Source of the DNA: Pseudomonadota bacterium | GTDB taxonomy: Bacteria > Bdellovibrionota > Bacteriovoracia > Bacteriovoracales > Bacteriovoracaceae | Assembly: GCA_021299675.1 (NCBI GenBank) | Contig: JAJTIF010000192.1 | Span: 1 to 8,175 of the forward strand | Length of the DNA stretch: 8,175 bases | Direction: 5' to 3' | In this document: one piece after another, positions 5,530 to 8,175 of the stretch | Position numbering within the stretch: the first letter of the stretch is position 1 | How the letters are laid out: each line of letters starts with the position of its first letter | Notes under the pieces: generated by a model | Seen by the model: the letters and a program-made list of their open reading frames with translations, nothing else | Database searches by the model: none | Told to the model about the DNA's origin: nothing | Translations under genes and position numbers: made by a program

Positions 5530-6347
5530 AGGGCTACTTTAAGACTTCCTCTCAAAAGAATGGATGGTTTCGATCGATCATCGTCATCTGTCACAATATA
5601 AAAATAGTCTGAATCGAGGCTCAGGCCTTCAGGTTTTGATGTCACATCCAAAAACTCTTGCTTTAACATTCTACCGCTAAGATCCATCATCCCTAGCACG
5701 GCTCCCTTAAACTCACCGTCGAGGTAGGTCGATTCACTGGCTTCCGCGGCCGCTAGAAAATAAATACGATCATTATAAAGTGTGGCATCCGTGAAACTTA
5801 AAGCGGCACCATTCAACTCTCCTAGATCATATCTCTGAATATTTGTGATCGAAACAAGACCTTGCAGGAAATCCACAAGATTCACATCCACGGTGGCATT
5901 TTCATGCTTCTCCCCATTTCCTCGCTGAAAGAGTCGAAGAGAGTGACCCACGACCACAGCGCCTTCAATATTAAGCTCCGTAAAAATCTCTCGAAGCTTT
6001 GTGTAGAGAGTTTGAAAACTAATAACAGCTGCACCATCATTTTTAATCAATGCCCCCAAAACCCGATGCTCTTCAGAGCCCGAGGGGATACACAAGAGAT
6101 CTCCTGAAGGGAGTTCCACGATCGACTCCAGATCCGGCTTGGTCTTTTTTCTTTGTTTCTTCTCCTCAGAGAGTACTCCAGGAAAAAGAGTTATCTTCTG
6201 AGTATTCGCGAGATTATTCTTGTCGATTTCGAGGGCAAAAAGCTCATCATCCGCAATCACGTAGAAATGATCGCGAGCTAAGGCAAGACCGCTGGCTGCG
6301 GAAATAAATGGTTCTGAAAAGGAGTGGAGCTTTGTTAACTTAATCAC
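5526..6347 (-). CDS. DUF6929-type beta-propeller-like protein
   Basis: A 273-residue protein without a signal peptide, probably cytoplasmic. The sequence is a string of short beta strands in repeated units of the form ASGLALARDHFYVIADDELFAL (18-39). It has the stretches KPDLESIVELPSGDLLCIPSGS (70-91), ELNIEGAVVVG (123-133) and LRLFQRGNG (137-145), and near the end SKPEGLSLDSDYFYIVTDDDD. These match the pattern I associate with DUF6929, a family of likely beta-propellers with no assigned reaction. It is not close to phytase or SdiA-regulated propellers that I can recognise, though the fold may be similar. The start codon is GTG (6345-6347), sharing GTGA with the stop of the PCC-domain gene. 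It is the last gene of a four-gene overlapping operon, so its product probably works with those of the others. Its stop codon abuts the duplicated DUF4105 tail of the opposite strand. Confidence 0.7.
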   Translation of the reverse strand: MIKLTKLHSFSEPFISAASGLALARDHFYVIADDELFALEIDKNNLANTQKITLFPGVLSEEKKQRKKTKPDLESIVELPSGDLLCIPSGSEEHRVLGALIKNDGAAVISFQTLYTKLREIFTELNIEGAVVVGHSLRLFQRGNGEKHENATVDVNLVDFLQGLVSITNIQRYDLGELNGAALSFTDATLYNDRIYFLAAAEASESTYLDGEFKGAVLGMMDLSGRMLKQEFLDVTSKPEGLSLDSDYFYIVTDDDDRSKPSILLRGSLKVAL

Positions 6348-6892
6348 TTCTTATTTTGCTTATTAACGTCACTTGGAGAAAGGGATAATTCCTCGTAGGC
6401 GGTTTTAGGATCAAGTACTCTTTTAAACACCAGATCAGGATAGCTTAAAAGGACAATTTCTAGCGTGGTATAGACCTTCGAGCCCTCTACCAGGTGTCCT
6501 CCTAGCGTCACTCCCGTGGAGTCTGAAACACTCACATGAAGGTGCGATCCACTGGTCGCGCCCAGAGTTCCACTGAATGAAACAACTTCTCTAAACCCCT
6601 CAAGCTTAACTGCATCTTTTTGATTGGCGTAACGCATGGCCGCGACTTTGAGGCTTCCCACGGCTGACACCACAGAAGCAGAGGATAGTTTATGCTCCTG
6701 AACATACTTCATGAGCGCTAGCTTGGGATCTTCATCCGGACCAAGCCTTAGGACGTGGGCCTCCACAGAACTTTTAGATACTGGCATAACTGAAGCACTC
6801 CCTGAGAGACTAAGGCCCATAAAGGTTACATATAAAAGCTGACTTAGGTATGACATTCTTTTCGATTCCTGATTTATGTCTTGGTAAAACAT
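6344..6892 (-). CDS. Exported PCC-domain (DUF296) protein
   Basis: The PCC/PPC domain fills residues about 48-170 when counted from an upstream TTG at 6904. Diagnostic features are RLGPDEDPKLALMKYVQEH, VVSAVGSLKVAAMRY, the glycine/His stretch GSHLHVSVSD and GGHLVEGSKVYTTLEIVLL. Known members form trimers; plant AHL proteins use the domain with AT-hooks, and bacterial ones are usually cytoplasmic and poorly understood. Here a signal peptide precedes it. Starting at the ATG at 6892 gives a basic n-region (QESKR), then YLSQLLYVTFMGLSLSGSASV, so export to the periplasm is likely. I chose this ATG over the TTG at 6904 and the ATG at 6856: TAG-T-ATG places it one base after the stop of the DUF1905 gene, fitting coupled translation, and it keeps the basic residues. 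No Cys lies in the mature part and it has no AT-hook. A DNA-binding role is therefore improbable. It ends overlapping the DUF6929-type gene. Confidence 0.8.
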   Translation of the reverse strand: MFYQDINQESKRMSYLSQLLYVTFMGLSLSGSASVMPVSKSSVEAHVLRLGPDEDPKLALMKYVQEHKLSSASVVSAVGSLKVAAMRYANQKDAVKLEGFREVVSFSGTLGATSGSHLHVSVSDSTGVTLGGHLVEGSKVYTTLEIVLLSYPDLVFKRVLDPKTAYEELSLSPSDVNKQNKK

Positions 6893-6893
6893 A

Positions 6894-7244
6894 CTACACG
6901 TCAATGAGATGACATGGCTTCACTTCACCCTCTAGATTAAAATCAATAGTACAAGAAACACTCCGTCCGATCACCAGTTTTTCTTTTTTTCTAATCATCA
7001 CCTTCACCGGCAAAAGATAGGAGTCAGCCTTGGTATCAAACCAGATGCTCGTTTTCCAAATCGAGCTACCAATCGTCACAGTGGTCTTAAGTCTTCCCCA
7101 CCCCTCCTCCGACCAATGGTGGATGGCCCGGATGCGCTTGGCCGTGGTCTTGGGGATGGTGACAAAGCACCATCCCGCAGGCCCTTCATACTTCCAAAGT
7201 TTTGCTTTGAATGAGAATTCAGTCTGAAGCTTAGTTTTTTGCAC
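6894..7244 (-). CDS. DUF1905-family protein
   Basis: A 116-residue cytoplasmic protein that is a DUF1905 domain throughout: FSFKAKLWKYEG, GWCFVTIPKTTAKRI, the hallmark GWGRLKTTVTIGSSIWKTSIWFD (68-90), then YLLPVKVMIRKKEKLVIGRSVSCTIDF. DUF1905 proteins are small beta-barrel-like proteins of unknown function, sometimes fused to YdeI/OmpD-associated (DUF5655-like) domains; that second domain is absent here. The start is GTG (7242-7244), supported by AAAGGA six bases upstream. The start lies 14 bases inside the preceding ABM-like gene, and the TAG stop is one base from the start of the PCC-domain gene. The tight packing suggests one transcript from the promoter near 7600-7650. I see no catalytic residues. 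Confidence 0.85.
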   Translation of the reverse strand: MQKTKLQTEFSFKAKLWKYEGPAGWCFVTIPKTTAKRIRAIHHWSEEGWGRLKTTVTIGSSIWKTSIWFDTKADSYLLPVKVMIRKKEKLVIGRSVSCTIDFNLEGEVKPCHLIDV

Positions 7245-7590
7245 CGCCTATCCTTTCATAGTGAGAAAATATCATCGTCTTCTCGTCCATCTTCGAAAAA
7301 ACGACTCCAACCTTTGGATCGTTCATCGCCGCTTCTGCGGCTCTCTTGGCCAGTTTTACATCCGTCCAGACCACAAAGTCGATCCAGCGTCCATTCTCAG
7401 AACTGTAATAATAGTCTCTGGACTTAAACCCATCGTACTTTTGAATCACCTGATTTAATTCTGCCATAAGACTCTTCTGCTCTTCTAGCCTAACTCCCTC
7501 TTTAAATTTTAACGAGACGACCTCAAAGGCATCCGTCGCTAGCGCAAGACTCGATATAAGCATAAATAGACCTCCCCATAGTATTTTCAT
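7231..7590 (-). CDS. Exported ABM-like (dimeric alpha-beta barrel) protein
   Basis: A 119-residue protein: signal peptide MKILWGGLFMLISSLALA, cleavage probably before or after TDA, and then a single ferredoxin-like domain, EVVSLKFKEGVRLEEQKSLMAELNQVIQKYDGFKSRDYYYSSENGRW, ending DFVVWTDVKLAKRAAEAAMNDP. The pattern of strand, long helix, a central Gly-Phe turn and DFVVWTD followed by an Ala-rich helix is that of antibiotic biosynthesis monooxygenase (ABM) or Dabb-like dimeric barrels. Several such proteins bind haem or small aromatics, but no substrate can be named here. Its export is unusual for the fold. The start is firm: AAGGAG lies five bases before the ATG. It is the first gene of the leftward operon, next to the divergent regulator, and its end overlaps the DUF1905 gene by 14 bases. 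Confidence 0.78.
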   Translation of the reverse strand: MKILWGGLFMLISSLALATDAFEVVSLKFKEGVRLEEQKSLMAELNQVIQKYDGFKSRDYYYSSENGRWIDFVVWTDVKLAKRAAEAAMNDPKVGVVFSKMDEKTMIFSHYERIGGAKN

Positions 7591-7614
7591 CTGAACTCCT
7601 TTTGGTCTACATTA

Positions 7615-7643
7615 CTGATATATATGTCACATTATGTCATATT
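7615..7643 (+). promoter_or_regulatory. Possible promoter of the WYL-type regulator
   Basis: A CTGATA -35-like box (7615-7620, 4 of 6), a 17-base spacer, and an extended -10 TGT plus CATATT (7635-7643). Transcription would start near 7650, about 14 bases before the ATG. Two of the three 10-base-spaced boxes fall within it, consistent with autoregulation. I could not place a convincing leftward promoter for the operon, though the TATATAT run near 7618-7625 is a candidate. Confidence 0.3.
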
Positions 7644-7649
7644 ATGTGA
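7624..7649. promoter_or_regulatory. Array of three ATGTCA/ATGTGA boxes, likely operator of the divergent regulator
   Basis: ATGTCA (7624-7629), ATGTCA (7634-7639) and ATGTGA (7644-7649) are spaced exactly 10 bases apart, close to one helical turn. Within the same stretch TCACATTAT (7627-7635) and ATTATGTGA (7641-7649) form an imperfect palindrome (8 of 9 pairs) with a 5-base centre. The array sits between the regulator gene and the four-gene operon, so it is a natural binding site for the regulator. The assignment is inferred from position and symmetry. Confidence 0.55.
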
Positions 7650-7663
7650 TAAGCTGAGCCGAG

Positions 7664-8175
7664 ATGGGAAAGAGTGATCTAAAAACCAAAAATGATAGGA
7701 CGAGTAGACTCTTAGGGCTGCTGCGATCCGATGAGCACTGGACGACCACCCAGCTTGCTAGTCAATTGAGCGTCTCGCATCGAACGCTTATGCGCGATAT
7801 AAATGAGCTCAGGGACGCTGGCTACCCTCTCGAGGCTGATCGCGGACGTGGAGGTGGCATTCGTCTCAGCGGTCGTTGGGGCATTGAGCGCCTCAACCTG
7901 ACAAACCAGGAAGCGATCTCGCTCCTCTTAAGCCTGAGTGTGACCGAAGCCCTCACAGAAAGAAGCCATGACTTCGGATCGAGGGGGCTAAAACAGAAAA
8001 TCGCTAGCGCATTTCCTGAACCACAGCGAAAACTGATCACGGAGTTAAGAAAAAGAATCCTGATTGGAAAACTGGCTTCCTTGGAAGTTTTAAGCCATTC
8101 GAAAAACGTGTCTCGCTCTCTTTGGGAAAAGGCCTTACTCGCATTCTTTGAATCAAGAAAAATAAGAATTGAATA
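7664..8175 (+). CDS. YafY/WYL-type HTH transcriptional regulator, 3'-truncated by the window edge
   Basis: An open frame of 170 codons that runs off the right edge. An in-frame TGA at 7655-7657 makes the ATG at 7664 the first possible start; the Shine-Dalgarno is weak. Residues 11-70 form a DeoR/HTH_11-like winged helix: RTSRLLGLLRSDEHWTTTQLASQLSVSHRTLMRDINELRDAGYPL, then a Gly-rich wing RGRGGGIRLS, typical of YafY/PafC-type proteins. The middle region is helical. The last visible residues, LWEKALLAFFESRKIRIE, match the opening of a WYL domain, which in other members senses ligands or nucleic acid. Divergent from the four-gene operon by 73 bases, it is probably its local regulator. The direction of control, activation or repression, cannot be read from the sequence. 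Confidence 0.85.
   Translation, partial: MGKSDLKTKNDRTSRLLGLLRSDEHWTTTQLASQLSVSHRTLMRDINELRDAGYPLEADRGRGGGIRLSGRWGIERLNLTNQEAISLLLSLSVTEALTERSHDFGSRGLKQKIASAFPEPQRKLITELRKRILIGKLASLEVLSHSKNVSRSLWEKALLAFFESRKIRIE

Overview
The window reads as a compact, gene-dense bacterial chromosome segment with about ten protein genes and no RNA genes. The pairing of a secreted DUF3015 protein with a DUF4105 (Lnb_N-like) protein, the many small exported proteins and the mixed base composition suggest a Gram-negative bacterium, possibly a Bdellovibrio-like or other deltaproteobacterial lineage. That placement is an inference from gene content only; no marker gene here settles it.

Layout, left to right. (1) 2-1603 (+): the 3' part of a tRNA-guanine transglycosylase gene (tgt), fused in frame to a MnmC-like SAM methyltransferase domain (DUF752/Methyltransf_30), so two wobble-base modification activities may sit on one polypeptide. 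(2) 1622-3051 (-): an AbiEi/AbiEii type IV toxin-antitoxin operon with a 4-base gene overlap. A perfect 13-5-13 palindrome lies over its likely promoter, with a third half-site at the antitoxin start. The locus is visibly more AT-rich than tgt, in keeping with mobile defence cargo. (3) 3225-5431 (+): an overlapping pair, a secreted DUF3015 protein and a DUF4105 protein that begins at TTG and ends in a probable outer-membrane beta-barrel. Downstream, the last 12 codons of the DUF4105 gene are repeated, with only synonymous changes, in front of a second stop codon. (4) 5526-7590 (-): four overlapping genes read leftward: exported ABM-like protein, DUF1905 protein, exported PCC/DUF296-domain protein, and DUF6929-type beta-propeller-like protein. 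(5) 7664 to the right edge (+): a YafY/WYL-type HTH regulator, cut by the window end and divergent from the four-gene operon. Between them is an array of three ATGTCA/ATGTGA boxes spaced exactly 10 bases apart.

How they may work together: the regulator at the right edge probably controls itself and the four-gene operon through the 10-base-spaced boxes. AbiEi probably represses its own operon through the 13-base half-sites. The DUF3015/DUF4105 pair is probably an envelope module, and DUF4105 carries the His and Cys expected of an Lnb-like cysteine enzyme. No known system in the window is wholly new. The points most worth a second look are the Tgt-MnmC fusion, the duplicated DUF4105 tail, the two operator arrays and the exported PCC-domain operon.
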